A stretch of DNA of 64,000 nucleotides, from the NCBI RefSeq assembly GCF_036417845.1, contig NC_090012.1, positions 1,426,001 to 1,490,000 on the forward strand, in the 5' to 3' direction. Source of the DNA: Apteryx mantelli (taxonomy: Eukaryota; Chordata; Aves; Apterygiformes; Apterygidae). Shown piece after piece: positions 1 through 10,285 of the stretch. The notes under the pieces are model-generated. The model was not told the DNA's origin. It worked only from the letters and a program-made list of their open reading frames with translations, and searched no databases. The position numbers were made by a program, and so were the translations under genes. Positions within the stretch are counted from its first letter, which is position 1; each line of letters starts with the position of its first letter.

Positions 1-40
1 GGGGAAAAACCGCAAAAAGCTGCACGGGGCAGAGACACGA

Positions 41-50
41 ACTCACCTGC
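41..50 (-). other. Splice donor of the divergent transcript
   Basis: The reverse complement reads GCAG|GTGAGT, matching the consensus donor at positions -3 to +6. The exon lies to the right (47 upward) and the intron continues off the left edge of the window. Confidence 0.6.
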
Positions 51-199
51 CGCCGCTGCGGCTCCGCGCCCAGGCGAGGTCCGCGAGGCCTAGCTAGCGC
101 CGCCATTTCGCGCCCCGCGGGCTGGCTGCAGCCCCGGCAGCGGGGCCGCCATTTCGCGCCCCGCGGCCCCGGCTCCAGAGGCTGCCCCCGAGCCGCCAT
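47..199 (-). CDS. Putative first coding exon of an unidentified divergent gene (N-terminus only)
   Basis: On the minus strand an ATG at 199-197 opens 51 codons that run without a stop into a strong splice donor (CAG|GTGAGT, exon end at 47, intron from 46), leaving phase 0. An in-frame TAG at 238-236 lies upstream, so 199 is the first possible start. A second in-frame ATG at 106-104 (peptide beginning MAALARPRG) has a good Kozak context (G at -3, G at +4) and may be the real start. The peptide is rich in Arg, Pro, Ala and Gly with no recognisable domain. Both ATGs fall inside YY1-like GCCGCCAT sites, where an ATG arises automatically on this strand, so the exon could equally be 5' UTR. The donor is the firmer part of this call. 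The rest of the gene lies to the left of the window, and I do not recognise it. Confidence 0.4.
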
Positions 200-213
200 T
201 TCGCGCCCCGCGG
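99..213. repeat. Three tandem 46-47 bp units, each with a fused YY1/E2F-like site
   Basis: A 22-bp core starting GCCGCCATTTCGCGCC recurs identically at 99-120, 145-166 and 192-213, so the spacing is 46 then 47 bp. Each core joins a YY1-type motif (GCCGCCATTT) to an E2F-type motif (TTTCGCGC). The sequence between cores is only loosely alike (G/C-rich with GGCTGC and CCCCGG elements). The array sits at the start side of the minus-strand transcript, a usual place for YY1 sites in TATA-less promoters. Factor names are inferred from consensus motifs only. Confidence 0.85.
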
Positions 214-296
214 CCCCTGGTGCCTGGCCGCGGCCCTAGTGCCAGGGCTGCCCCTACGAGACGAGCGACGACACCAGCCCTCGCCTCTCAGCGCCG

Positions 297-302
297 CACG
301 TG
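297..302. promoter_or_regulatory. E-box CACGTG
   Basis: A perfect palindromic CACGTG followed by AG lies within the CpG island, between the two outward-facing exons. USF, MYC/MAX or CLOCK-type bHLH factors bind such sites. A single motif of this length is weak evidence on its own. Confidence 0.4.
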
Positions 303-779
303 AGCGGTAAAGGCGTTCGACGCCCCGCAGCGTTTCCCTCCCTCCTCCCCCCCCCTTTTTTTTTTCCACCTGGAGCCCAGGGTCACGCCTCGCAATTACC
401 CTCATTAGCGGGCGGCGGCCGCGCCCCGCCCCGCCCACGCCGGGGCCGCGCCCCGCCCCCCCCGCGCCGCAGCGCGCCTGCTCGGCTGCGCTAGGGGGGA
501 GGTGCCGCTCCGCCGCCGCGGGCTGCCCCGCGCTGCGCCGTCCGCGGCATGCGCGGGGAGCGCCCGCTGCAGCGGCGCCGCCAGGAGCCGGGCGGGTGGG
601 GGCCTCGCCGCCCTTCCGCGGGCGCCGCGTCGGGGCTGCGGCGGCCCTAGGCGGGGCCGCGCGCGGAGGAGCCGCCCCCGCCGCTGCGCGGGGCCCGAGC
701 CCGGCGGCGCGGCGCGGCCCTGCGACGGCGGCGCGGCTATCCCCGCCCCGCCCGCCGTCGCGGGAGCGGCGGAGCTGGA

Positions 780-902
780 GCGGGCGCACGGCTCCGCGGC
801 GCAACGCCGCCGGCCAGCCCGGCCATGGACGGCGAGGGAGCAGCGCCGGGCGCGCCGCCCCTCTAGGCTCGCCGGCGGCCAGCCGCGCCCGCTGCAGGAG
901 AG
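780..902 (+). other. Probable non-coding first exon (5' UTR) with splice donor
   Basis: A consensus donor, AGAG|GTGAGC, ends this GC-rich segment at 902/903. The 5' end is not determinable; 780 is a nominal limit. A short upstream ORF (825-866) starts and ends within it, so any protein made from the transcript must start in a later exon. The only certain coding exon downstream on this strand is the LRFN exon at 55,522, whose own 5' end is a splice acceptor preceded by a short 5' UTR, as is usual for LRFN genes. Linking the two is an inference, since another exon or promoter could intervene. Confidence 0.5.
825..866 (+). CDS. Upstream ORF of 13 residues in the putative first exon
   Basis: The ATG at 825 has G at -3 and G at +4 (good Kozak context), encodes MDGEGAAPGAPPL and stops at TAG 864-866, still upstream of the donor at 903. 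If transcription starts upstream of 825, this uORF would reduce or regulate translation of the main ORF. There is no evidence that the peptide itself has a function. Confidence 0.35.
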   Translation: MDGEGAAPGAPPL

Positions 903-1320
903 GTGAGCGCGGGGCCGGAGGGCGGGGGGCCGCGGCGCGGGCTGCGGCGGCTTCTGCTGCCCTCGGCGCCTTCGTTCCCAGGCGCTCAGATTCTCGGGGT
1001 CGAGCTGGCGGGGGGCGGCGGCCGGGGCCCTCCCGGGACTCGGCGGGGCGCCGGCGCTGCCCCGTCGCCGCAGGCTCGCGTCCGCGCTGGCGGCGCTCCT
1101 CGGCCTCGAGCAGCCTGGGGCAGCGCAGGACGCGTCCGCTCCGCTCCCCCCGCTCCGCCGGCTGATGCTTTTCCTGTGGTTCCGTGTAAATTGCAGTGTC
1201 ACTGTCGGGCGCGCGGTGCGCCGCGGCGGCCGGCGGCGGCTCCCCCCGCGGGCGCGGGTCTCGGCGCGGGCCCCGCGCTGCGCCGGGCGGCAGGGCAGGA
1301 AGGGGCGCTGGTCCTCGGTG

Positions 1321-2119
1321 CGCGGAAAACGGGTTGGAAAACACCGTGCTGCATTTCACCGAAGGAAGCTTGCTTTGAAGGAGCCCTGTGTTCCCCCGCT
1401 GCGGATATCCAGTTGATTTCTTTCTCTGCGCTGTAGCTGGCTGTGTAGGAGTGAAAACTCTTGTTGTGAAGCATGCAGGGTACCTTATCCTTAAGCCTTA
1501 AAAATATTTTCTGCATTCTTTAAAAAAAAAAAACATAGCGGGCGTGGAGATTGATCTGCTCCCCTCCCCTTCTGAAACGAGTCAAGATAACGGGTCCATA
1601 TTAGGACAGCTTGGTGTGCAAGATGCTGCCTGTCAGCACGTAGCAGCTTTCAGGTGAGAGTGGCTGGGCTGCTCAGAGACCTGTCTGTAAGGCAGATTTG
1701 TCCAAATGTCCTAGGAATTTCAACTGAACTAGATAAGACGTAAGCTTTTTTTCTTTCTTGAGAAAATCAGTTTTGTCTCTGAGAAAATGTAATTCACCCC
1801 CATAACAGTCATGATATTTTTCTGTAGTCTTTTTAATCTTGAAGGCCAGCTGAATAGTTTTGGATAATGAGGAGTTGCTGTAGGCATAAATGTGGCAGCC
1901 TATAGATCTATATGGCAATTAGATCGCACTTACTGCTCAATTTTTTAATGTGCCTGGATGGTCGTAATTCACAGGCAAATGGCCTTTTTTTTTTCCACCT
2001 CTTCATAATTTAGGAAGAAATTATATGTTCCTAACCTTCTGTGTGATTTTCCAAGCTGGTAACCCAGGAGACTCCGAGATTGCTAGCATCACTCCAGGCA
2101 GTGCAGTATTTTCTCTCCG
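1321..2119. other. Non-coding shoulder of the CpG island
   Basis: GC content falls quickly after about 1,320. The stretch includes an A-run near 1,520 and a T-run near 1,986 and has no open frame of interest. I see no gene or repeat that I can name. Confidence 0.5.
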
Positions 2120-2290
2120 CTACCGGCCGGCGATAGAGGTTGTTTCTGCCAGCGCCTTGCCTGCGTGCTGCGTTTGCCGCAAGGGGGCCCATTCTGCGCG
2201 TGACGTCCGTGGTGAGCGCCGTCCGCTGGGGGCAGAACTGCGGCCCGCGGGGCCCGCGCTTCCGTGGCGGGGAGCTCTCACCTTGGCCTG
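2120..2290. promoter_or_regulatory. Small CpG cluster with two CTCF-like motifs
   Basis: About 170 bp with many CpGs stand out from AT-rich flanks. CCGCAAGGGGGCCC at 2177-2190 and CCGCTGGGGGCAG at 2223-2235 both resemble the CTCF core (CC-G/A-S-Y-A-G-R-K-G-G-C), in the same orientation and 46 bp apart; the second is the better match. A CRE-like TGACGTC lies at 2201-2207. The cluster may be an insulator or boundary close to the divergent promoter. It overlaps meaningless open frames on both strands. Confidence 0.4.
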
Positions 2291-2369
2291 CACTTTGCAC
2301 TGATGGTCTAGAGCTCCTCTGGTTCATACGTCTTTACTATTTTCACAGTTGTCAGAATGTTTTTGAAAT

Positions 2370-2386
2370 TATTATTATTATTATTT
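2370..2386 (+). repeat. Short (ATT)n microsatellite
   Basis: Five or so ATT units followed by TTT lie in otherwise unremarkable sequence. Confidence 0.7.
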
Positions 2387-2744
2387 TGGACTGTATATGG
2401 CTACAGCTTAATGTTTGTAGCAGAGCAGGGAATCTCTGGAAAATATAAAAAGTTCCAAGCCCCTGTAGTTGGGGCTGGCAATTAACACATGAATTTTGAT
2501 GTCAGAAATAAGTGGTGTGTTTAGGATGCCTGTTGTTGCCACAGGAGGAGATGATGCTCTACTTGGAATTTGCATGTGTTAGTTTAACGATGAATTATGG
2601 ACATCGTGAAGAATGCATTCCTGCCAGCAGGTTGTCTTCTAGTGCTTATGTTTTCAGTCTGCAGATCAACTCTCGTAGTTGTGTGACTTGAGGTTTTTGT
2701 TGTTGCTCTAAATGAAGTGTTTAACATGAATTCAGCAGGGTGAA

Positions 2745-2960
2745 TTTTTTAGATTAGAAAAGGACCGTTATGATAATCTAGTCTCACCTATTGCCATACC
2801 TAGGCCAGAAGACTTCGCCAAGCAATTCTTGCATGAAGCCCATTGCTGCTGACTGAAACAGAGAGCTGCTATTCAGAATGAGATCCACGACCCTAATTTG
2901 CAGAGTGTGTCAGGGAGAGAGTCCAGTGTGTCCTTGGTGTCGGATACTGCTGTAGATCTA
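2745..2960 (-). mobile_element. CR1-family LINE 3' fragment (inverted, old)
   Basis: The segment starting near AGATTAGAAAAGGACCGTTA and continuing with TAATCTAGTCTCACC, GGCCAGAAGACTTC and GCATGAAGCCCATTGCTGC follows the reverse complement of a CR1 3' region that is widespread in birds, turtles and crocodilians (AAGGACCATTATGATCATCT, then CTAGTCTGACCTC). It is strongly diverged, so it is an old insertion. The boundaries are approximate. Confidence 0.65.
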
Positions 2961-5900
2961 ACAAGGGGCCCGGATGGCTGGAAGATGGTGGTCTCCAGGG
3001 ATGCTGTGCCGTGGATGCTAGAAACTTGGCAGCAAAGGTTAAGCTGGCAGCTTGTTTGAAGTCTAAATTAGCAAGTTTACAGCCCGAGGCTTAATTGATG
3101 TGGGCCCTGGCAGGCAGGGCAGAAGGGATATATTTAACTCCAGTTGGCCTCAACAGCAAAAATTCCTGCTTGGGTAGGGCAGGTCTTCCCACTCACATGA
3201 ACAGGGTGAATTGCTTCAGAGAAACATGCTACCAAATAAATATATACCAGAAGGATTCTCCTGTAAAATGTCTCATCCCTTGTCCCAGCTTCTTTTGGTG
3301 GTGAAAGGTATCAGTTTCTCTGCCAGGCAGGTAGGTATTCTTCTTGTGCGTCTAAAATTCAGCTTAGAAAGTGAAATGATTGTACCCATGAATGCCTCCC
3401 CTTTGGAGGGGAGAGTTTGTCCAGAGAGAAGTTTGTTCCAAGGTCCACAGCCCCTCTCCACAACTCTTTGAGAAAAAGGGCAGATTCTTTTTTATACGAA
3501 GTTCCTGGTTTGGGAAAAGGGGAGAAATTGCAGACTCCTGTTAATCTCTTCCCTTCCCCCCCTCCCCCCCCCCAAAAATGAATTGACTGAAAATTACATT
3601 GATCTAGCAGCTCCTCCTCCTCCCTGGAGTTTTTGTCTAAGCTAGTTTTTCATTAGAAGCTTCAAGAAATACAGTGAACTTTGAACTTCTCCCATGCTTT
3701 TCAACCAGCTATCCTCGCCAATTCTGGCGGTGGGCGTTGGAGTGGGTTTTACTACAAATTGTAAATGAAATGGCAGAGTGACAGCTCCTTGGCACATCAG
3801 TGTAGCGGGCTGATTAGGTCACTCCCTCCTCTATAAAGACCAAAGAAAGTGGATAAATTTTGTGTGAATTAATAAGGGATCGGATGATTGGATGCATGTT
3901 TCTTTAATACTTGTAGAGGTGCACAGCTTGGGACGCTGTGACACCTAGATTAGGATGATGCAGGCAGCATTCCAGGGCCTGGAGCGACAGATGGGATTCC
4001 TTGCTCGTCTGTGTCCTTGGATAGTGCAGGAAATGGATGCACACAAGCTGAACGCTTCCTATTGCACCTGCACGTATGAGAGCAAGCATGCAAGGGGGGA
4101 GAGCCTCAGAACTAGTCCCTAGTCCCCATTGCAGAAGAGTTTTGGGTAATGGTAGTTGTAACTGAAATCGAGGTGAATTTAACAGCATGGGCTAAATAGT
4201 GTTTTATTCACTGCTCGAGCTCCCCTTGGTTCCAGCTGGATTCTCACTTGTTCTGCTGAGCCTGTTGCTCCCTCTGCTGCAGCTTACCTCTCGCCTTTTT
4301 AACCCTCCATCCTGGTTAGGGTTCCTGTGTTGCTCATTCATTAAAAGGGATAAAAAGCAGGCTTCTCTCAGATCACTGCAAGATGAACCTCTCTCCTTGG
4401 GGATCACGGTTTCCAGGTGGACCACTTGCCAATCCAAAATTGTAATTCTCCCATGTGTTGGTCTTGAGCTGGCTCATAGCTTATCTAGGGTAGAGAGTAT
4501 GAATTTACAGCAGGCATTTCTTATTGAAGTCTTTTTGGAAAATGGAAAAGTCATTGTCATCCACATGAATGTTCCAGAAGGATTTTTCACTAATGTAATA
4601 GGGGAAATATTTCTGCAGATTGAATAAATGAAATTTGGTTGCAGTGGGAAATACTGGACAAAAGAAAACTTCATAATTTCGAAAAAAACAGCTGCAATGA
4701 TATTTTTATAACCAAGAGAAACTATACTTTTCTGATCCAATGCTCAGCTTTATTTCCTTTTCTAGAAGAGCAATTAGTCTGGGAAAATAAGCAATGTTTA
4801 GCCCAAAAGTGACAGGAGTTCACTGTGAAACAGAGTGTCTTTGAAATGTGTGTATTTTTTTTTAATCAGTAACAATCACACTTCCAGACAAATATCTAGG
4901 ATCACTGAACCTCTGCTGAGCCCTGTCATATGCATTCAATACAATCCTGGTAAGACCAAATAACTCCTCCTTTCATTTCAGTTTGTGCTTTCACTTTTTT
5001 TCTTCAAAGCTAAATTATTAATATTCTTACAGATGCTCTGTGGCACCCAAACAGTTTCAGAATGGCTTTGTAGTATAAGTGGGATGCGTTAGTCTTATCC
5101 AATTTTAGCAGCTTGTTATTGTCCAAGGTGCTCACAAGAATACCCTTTTTGGGAGAATAAATGTATCCTAAACAGGTTGTTATCCACTTCCTCACTTGTG
5201 TGTTTCTGATTATTCTTTCTTTTTGCAAGCGAGTACTTTTCCAGCTAAGCAGATATTTTAAAATGAGGATGTTTTATCAAAACTAGTGCAGCCTTGGGTG
5301 AAATCTGGGCTCCTTTCTATGTTCTGGTACACTTCTGAAGGTTACTTTTCATCATCTTGGCTTCCATCTTCCTGGGGATTTCTGATGATGGCAGAGGCAT
5401 TCACGGTCGCTGTACGTGTGCCAGTCACAAGCTTGGTATTTCCTGCTGTGCTGCTGTTTAAAGGGTGCAGATAACATAACATACAGACTGTAGGGAGTTG
5501 AGCTGTCTGTCTCCATCTTTGCTCATGTGGTTTGGTTTTGGGTTTTTTTTGTCTCAAAAAAAATTAGGTGCAGTTTGATTATTACTCTTGATGTGATTAG
5601 AACATTACCTCAGTCCTGTTATTGCTGTAACGTTGCATTTTGGGTGACTAGTTGCTCATGAAAGTTCAGGCCTGACGGTACCGGCTCAAAGCCAGCTTTA
5701 GCACAGGTGCTATAAACAGTGACTTGGAGAAAAATTGGTGTGAGACAGGGCCAGGAAGATGAAGGGGGAAATTGCTGAGCTAGGCAAGGAGGCAAAAATG
5801 AAGGGTTTGGTATCTCTTTGCTTTTCCTCACCATCTTGACCAAAGCTCCAACCTCAGCAGAAGGTGGGAACTGGTCTGAGAAGTTGGCCGGGGCGAGTGG

Positions 5901-7540
5901 TAAGTTCTGTAGCTGCGGGGAGGAGTGGGAGTGATGGGAGGTGGGAGGGAGGCAGACAGGCAGCTTGTAAGAAAGCTCTTAAACTGCTGTAGTAGAAGAA
6001 CTAATAGCTTTTGCCTGTGTCATTGTTCTGTTTTTTTAATCATCTAAAATGAGGTGGAATCAACTCTTAGGTGGATATACTTTATATTCTGGAGAATTAC
6101 TTGCATTTCTGCCTTCAGGGGTGAATGCTGGGAGCCCTGGCTGTGATGAGAATGATGAGTATTGATTGATAAACATCTTCGGGAGTCCAGTTTAGCAGAG
6201 TCAGCAAATTGTTTTCAAGCACAGGCAAATTTGCTCATGATAGTAGAAAAACCATAAATGAAATGCATATCAGTGCAAAGTTGCATGTCTCAAAATGGAC
6301 AAAGCAGGGATGTTTGTGAGGAAATCGGTGTTTTTCACAGTCCTTGGAAAACATATCCTCTGGGTATCCTAGCAAACTGGTTATATAACTTCTGCTTTGA
6401 CTTTAGCATCAGTGGGCATGCTGAGCTGTGGAAATCTCAACCCAATCTGCTGCTAAATTATGTAGCTATAGCGGATAGCCTTCCTATTTAAGGAGGGAGG
6501 TGTCTATTGAAACTGGAAAACAAAGTAGCTTGAATTGGCTCAGTGAATTCGCCTGAGCTGATATTTGAATTTATGGCTTTCCATCTTTGGGTCTTTGTGT
6601 AAGTGCCAGGACAATAAATCTCTTCTAAAAATATCTCTAACACAAATACTTCATGCACGGTGTTTCACAGTGCAGGTCTCTCCATTCCCAGGAATGGCTG
6701 GGTCAGTCGGGTCTGCCATGGCCGTCCATACGGTTGGTGGCAGGGCTTGTGTGCAGTAATGTCAGCGTGTGACCTGCCAGAGCTTATGCGGAATTGCATT
6801 AATTCTTGCCAAAATCTGCCTGCTTGTACTGTTTTTGTTTGTACAGACACTTAAACTAGGGCTTGGCTAAAGATTTTGAACCACGAGCTGGACTGCGACT
6901 GCAGGATGCAGTTGTTGGGTGGCAGTGATCACTGCAAGCACACTAACATGAGTTCAAGATCGGCACTGATAGGGTTTGTGCTTCATAAAGGAGCTGTTTA
7001 TAAGTGCGAAGGTAAGTGTGTGCAAAAAACCAATGCGATAGAACCATAGGAGGATTTGATTGTAAACACTTCATGTAAACTATGTTTGAAGCATAGCCCA
7101 GTTTCACTAATGTCTTTATTGGTATCCTCCCCTTAAGCCCTGGGGCCTCGAGGTGGCCACACTGATGGGTTCGTTCCCTTCCTCTAAGCCAGTAGAAAAG
7201 GGGCGTATGTTCTGGGAGCCCTTTCTGTTTCTTGGTGTGTTTTATTTGGGGACCAGTTTTGCTGAGGAGATTGTTGGAATTAGGTAGAAGCATAAAGATT
7301 AAACTCAAATATATGTAATTTTACAAATATATGCAAGATAGAGCTGGTACATGCAGCTTGTGTTTCACATTGAGAGGAGACATGTTTCATGTTCATGATG
7401 AGTTAGGAGTCTCTCTTTCTATTAATATTGTTGGTCTGTTTTTATTTTTTGTCAGATGATCTTTATGTTCAGAAAGGACTTCCTTCTCATTTTTGTCTTT
7501 GAAAATGGTTTGGACTTAGAGCTTGACTTTGAGCTTATCA
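2961..7540. other. Intronic sequence without recognisable genes
   Basis: Mixed-composition DNA, with a C-rich tract at about 3,551-3,573 and a T-run at about 4,855-4,863. The open frames here are short, share no known domains and overlap in several frames. I see no exon, RNA gene or element that I can name. Confidence 0.5.
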
Positions 7541-7559
7541 CTTCAGCTCATGACTGAAG

Positions 7560-7645
7560 CCTGAGGGAAGCATGATTTGGGGGTTGAACTAGATGACGTC
7601 TGGAGGTCCTTTCCAGCCTAATTTACTCTCTGATTTTATGACAGT
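7560..7645 (+). mobile_element. CR1 LINE 3' end
   Basis: The segment around GGGGGTTGAACTAGATGACG followed by TCTGGAGGTCCTTTCCAGCC and ending near CTCTGATTTTATGA matches the typical CR1 3' terminus (GGTTGGACTAGATGACCTT, AGGTCCCTTCCAACC, ATTCTATGA). It is a 5'-truncated copy, as usual for CR1 in birds. Confidence 0.8.
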
Positions 7646-10220
7646 GAACAACTGTAGAAACAGTAGCATTTTTGGGGTGTGCCCAGTGTTGGGGCATCTG
7701 CTAGGCTTTTATATTTCTGTGTAATAAAGAATGACTGGAAACGTTGACTGCTTTTGCAGTGTGTGTTTGCTTGTCCATGCTGGATGCAAGCTAAGTCTGG
7801 AGAGGAAGCCATGTAGCTCCATAACCATAATGTTGACCTGGTGTAATGTGCTGTGTCCTCAAGCGTGGCGCTGGCTAGGGCTAGGACTTCATCAAATGCA
7901 ACTGTCTGGTTCCCACTGGGAAGCTGGCTCGCGTTGGTTAGAGTCATAACACTGGAAAAGTAAGCCCACGCCTGTCTGCGGGATGCTGTGCATAGGGGTG
8001 CTTACAATAATACTTGTTATGAGCATAAGTCCTCTCCTGTATATTGGTCAAGCTTGGTTGTGTGTGAGGGGGAAAAAGTGGTCAGCAAGTTGCGTTTTGC
8101 CCTGGTTGATAATCTCTTGCCAGCCTTCATTCTGCTGCCATGTCATGCCTGGAGGTAACGAAAGCTACTTTTCTGAGGAGACCGTGCAAGAAAAGGGCAT
8201 GGCCATTTGGCAGGGGAGGTGATGAGAAGTGTGTTTGGTTACAAAGCAGCTGAGCATCCTGTGGGGACCGCGAAGTTTGGTAACAAAAGGGCAGCAGATT
8301 CTCTCAGTTCAGGGCTCACAGTCACTTGGTTTCTGCGAACCACAGCAGGGTGGAACAACTACACGTTTCCCGTATTTTGTTTGTTTATTTTTTCTGTGGT
8401 TCTAAAACATTGATCTGTTTAGGTTTGTTGCTAGAATTAAACCTATTTCTACTCTCTCCATTTTGACATCACGGGAGACTTGAAGTACAGAACCTTTACC
8501 CATTTCCAGCTGGAGTGAAGCGGAGTTCCTGGCATGGATTCCCTGGGTGACATTCTCATGAATTCTGAAATAGCCTTGCTCAGAGCTGCCGTCTGTCCTG
8601 TTCAGCTGCTGCTGAGGCTAAAAAATACCACATACGAAGCCCTCCTTTCAGCTGAAGAGAAGATGGGTTCACTTCATGCTGAATGCATTCAAAATGGCAA
8701 GGCTGCTTTAAATGGTTCTTGTTCCTCTGATGGCTTGTCAGTGATGCTTGCTGTTACATTAAACAAAGGGTCACGAAGCAATGTGTATTCTGTTTTATTT
8801 TGCCTTTTCTTTTTTAAACAGAAGAATGAAATTGGTATGATGAATGGGTGGTATGTAATGTTGAGCCCCACGCTACCAATCAAAGGGATTAGGAGTAGTG
8901 CTGTCTGGAGAAAAGCTATTCCTTCTACCAGATGCTTACTGTTTTCATAGTTGATGATTCACTAAACCAGATCTGGGATTGTAGAGGAAGTGATATTTTT
9001 TTGTGCATTTAGCTATTGTGATAATAGGAGCTTGCTTGGAGGCTGATGTCAATGTGAAATATCAAGATTCTCGATTTCATGTAATGTAAAATGAGTTAAA
9101 AATGCTTTCAGTCTCCAGTCTCTACTGTGTAAAATCACTAGTCAAAATAGAAGAGTGCAGTTTGCTCCTTTTTCCCACGTGACGGATTTTAAATGTGTGG
9201 AGAGTAAGGAGGACACCCAGTTTGAACATGTCCCTTCTAACGGACCCGGCGAAGTGGCAGCCCTCAGATGCAAATGGAACTTCTTAGCACCTACAAAAGA
9301 AGCCCGAATATTTAGCCTTTTCTATTTCACAGCTCTTCCTTCACCCACTATAATTAGAAGCTATTTCTGAATCTGAAATTACAAACTCTTAAGTTTACCT
9401 GAGAATAGAACCTTTTTCTCTGAATTCCCCAGCATTACATATGCCATCAGCAACTGAGAGAAATCCTAGAATGACTCGTATATGGTGTTATTGCATGGCA
9501 CACTGTGCTTTGAGATTATTACTGAGCTAATGATTTTGCTGTGATTGCACATTTTTCTTCTGTTTCTATTTTCATATCATGAAATGTAATACACATGAGC
9601 AACGTTAAACCAGCTCAGGAGTACTAAGTCCTCCATATCTGTGCCCACTTGGTGCTGGCTTTCTGTATTGTATTAAGCCCAAAGTATGCGTTCTTTATTT
9701 TGTACAGTTCTTTTCCTATCAAAGAGGGGATCCAGGGTGTCGAATTACATTAGCCTGACATTTGCAGTTTATCCCGCAGTAACGTGTAAAGTGGATAGAT
9801 CTATAGCTTGCATCTGTGCAAATTTTCCTGTCAGGCTGAACTCCAGAAGGACCAATGACTGAGTAAATCCCTAGATTTGTTTGTAGAGCCAGTGCTGCCT
9901 TCTAAAATGCAACTGCTTAATCCTGTGAATTCCCTAGTATAGCAGGATGCCCCGGGGATGGGTGTGCAGAACCTTTCTTTCTCATTTGCTTATTGCTACA
10001 GGATATTTGCATGAAAATGAGAATGGATGACAGCGCAGCATTTTGAGTAGGGATTTCTGTACAAAAATGTATTGACCTTATTTGTAGAATTAATGCAAAG
10101 AAAGAGGAGACGTGATTGCTTCTGTCTTAAGTTAAAGCAAACCGTTTGATCATTCTTTTGACCCGTACGTGAGCTTCACTGGTTGGGACGTGTAGGGGTA
10201 AAGGTCCTATGTCTGTGATT
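7646..10220. other. Intronic sequence without recognisable genes
   Basis: A 138-codon open frame at 8534-8950 has no domain, no signal of codon bias and no flanking splice pattern, so I treat it as chance. Nothing else could be identified. Confidence 0.5.
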
Positions 10221-10285
10221 GCCCTGCTATGCAGCTTTGGGAAAGTTGTTTCCTTTTCCTGCGGTTTCTTTATCTTCCACCTTTT
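10221..10285 (+). mobile_element. Possible MIR SINE core remnant
   Basis: GCAGCTTTGGGAAAGTTGTT followed by a pyrimidine-rich stretch and GGTTTCTTTATCTTCC is similar to the MIR core (CCTTGGGCAAGTTACTTAAC ... CAGTTTCCTCATCTG). It is too diverged to be certain. The resemblance also explains part of the 196-codon open frame that begins at 10,219. Confidence 0.35.

Larger units (their letters stand above)
1..1320. promoter_or_regulatory. CpG island, probable divergent (bidirectional) promoter
   Basis: The first 1.3 kb is extremely rich in G, C and CpG, whereas the following 62 kb is AT-rich. It contains GC boxes (for example around 424-437 and 450-458), a perfect E-box CACGTG at 297-302, and three YY1/E2F-like composite sites at 99-213. 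No TATA box is visible, as expected for a CpG-island promoter. Splice donors point outward on both strands (46/47 on minus, 902/903 on plus), which suggests two divergently transcribed genes sharing the island. Long open frames on both strands here are a by-product of the lack of AT-rich stop codons and should not be read as proteins. Transcription start sites cannot be placed from sequence alone. Confidence 0.85.

Noticed and set aside
94..1359. 421-codon minus-strand frame (and several 60-265 codon frames on both strands) in the CpG island
   Set aside because: Arg/Ala/Pro/Gly-rich translations in every frame are a by-product of extreme GC content; no domain, and they conflict with the splice donors.
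8534..8950. 138-codon + strand frame starting MDSLGDIL
   Set aside because: The opening looks protein-like, but the remainder is typical intron translation with no splice context or homologue that I recognise.
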